A stretch of 5,848 nt of DNA from contig JAKFYO010000147.1 in the NCBI GenBank assembly GCA_021730825.1, positions 1 to 5,848 of the forward strand. Reading direction: 5' to 3'. Positions 5,333-5,848 of this stretch are shown one piece after another; position 1 is the first letter of the stretch, and every line of letters starts with the position of its first letter. The translations under genes and the position numbers were made by a program. The notes under the pieces are model-generated. The model saw only the letters and a program-made list of their open reading frames with translations, had not been told where the DNA came from and made no database searches. Origin of the DNA: Hyphomicrobiales bacterium (lineage in GTDB: Bacteria; Pseudomonadota; Alphaproteobacteria; Rhizobiales; Xanthobacteraceae).

Positions 5333-5848
5333 CTATTTTATCCGCGGGTAGCTGCGCGCACCCTGCACGCGAAACGCGGGTGAGATCGGCACCGGCAACG
5401 CAGGCATCTGCTTATCGCCCGATGCAGAAGAAATCTGCGCGGTGAAAAGTCCGCGCTTGACGAAATGTTCGTCAGCGAGCGCCTCCTCCAGCGTTGCCAT
5501 GATCGTGACGCAGCAATCGGCGGCGGCGAATTTCGGCTTCCAGTGCGCGGCGGTTTCCTTGCCGATGATTTCGCGAATGGCCTGCTTCGTGGCGCCCGGA
5601 TTTTTAAAGTCGTTGGTTAGTTCCTGCGGCAAGCCGATGACGCCGCAGAACGCCATCCAGAATTTCTGTTCCAAGGCGCCGCAGCAGACGAGCTTACCGT
5701 CCTTCGCCGGATAAATCTGGTGACGCGGCGAGCCGCCCGTCGTGCTCAGAGAAGCCGGACCCGTTTGCTTGCCGGTCGCATGTAGTGTGGCCAGCGCCAT
5801 CCAGGCGAAGGTGAACATGGCATCCGCCATCGCGATGTCGATGTAAGC
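5333..5848 (-). CDS. CaiB/BaiF (class III) CoA-transferase or alpha-methylacyl-CoA racemase, C-terminal part
   Basis: The reading frame runs in from the right edge without a stop, so 171 C-terminal residues are visible and the N-terminal half, with the catalytic Asp that tells transferases from racemases, is missing. Visible family features are YIDIAMADAMFTFAW (2-16), GGSPRHQIYPAKDGKLVCCGALEQKFW beginning at Gly38 (given by position, residues 38-64), and AADCCVTIMATLEEAL (109-124). GALE-KFW (57-64) corresponds to the GAIE-QFY of mycobacterial alpha-methylacyl-CoA racemase, whose Glu supports the active site. This tilts the call towards the racemase-like branch but does not settle it. Members move CoA between acids or epimerise 2-methylacyl-CoAs in branched-chain fatty acid or sterol breakdown. 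The gene converges on the hydroxylase, with one base between the two stop codons. The family call is firm; the reaction is open. Confidence 0.88.
   Translation of the reverse strand, partial: AYIDIAMADAMFTFAWMALATLHATGKQTGPASLSTTGGSPRHQIYPAKDGKLVCCGALEQKFWMAFCGVIGLPQELTNDFKNPGATKQAIREIIGKETAAHWKPKFAAADCCVTIMATLEEALADEHFVKRGLFTAQISSASGDKQMPALPVPISPAFRVQGARSYPRIK

Noticed and set aside
5332..5375. Possible bidirectional terminator around CCGCGG near the convergent stops
   Set aside because: The palindrome is only 6 bases, the flanking arms do not pair well, and no stem is followed directly by a T-run.

Overview
The window looks like ordinary chromosome from an alphaproteobacterium, most likely of the order Hyphomicrobiales (Bradyrhizobium/Xanthobacteraceae-like). 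This rests on the GC-rich codon use, the presence of a choline-dependent phosphatidylcholine synthase (Pcs), a cytoplasmic-looking chemoreceptor and a UbiH/COQ6-type hydroxylase of alphaproteobacterial flavour. No insertion sequences, CRISPR arrays, phage genes, tRNAs or rRNAs are visible. Species-level identity cannot be read from the sequence alone.

Layout, left to right: (1) a minus-strand methyl-accepting chemotaxis protein, cut by the left edge; (2) a 123-base gap with a strong hairpin; (3) a minus-strand quinone oxidoreductase (qor, zinc-free MDR family); (4) a 92-base gap; (5) a minus-strand short-chain dehydrogenase resembling E. coli YgfF; (6) a minus-strand TerC-family membrane protein; (7) minus-strand pcs; (8) a 73-base divergent intergenic region; (9) a plus-strand UbiH/UbiF/COQ6-family FAD monooxygenase; (10) a minus-strand class III CoA-transferase / alpha-methylacyl-CoA racemase, cut by the right edge and converging on the hydroxylase with a single base between the two stop codons.

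On the minus strand, transcription order is pcs -> terC -> SDR -> qor. pcs and terC overlap as ATGA, and terC and the SDR are 5 bases apart, so these three are almost certainly one translationally coupled operon. qor, 92 bases further on with its own strong Shine-Dalgarno, may be in the same transcript. Functionally the region leans towards membranes and redox: phosphatidylcholine synthesis, a putative metal (Mn) transporter, ubiquinone-type hydroxylation, quinone reduction and acyl-CoA handling. The most interesting inference is the tight coupling of Pcs, a Mn2+-requiring enzyme in characterised relatives, to a TerC protein, from a family linked to Mn2+ movement. I see no evidence of a wholly new system; most findings are modest.
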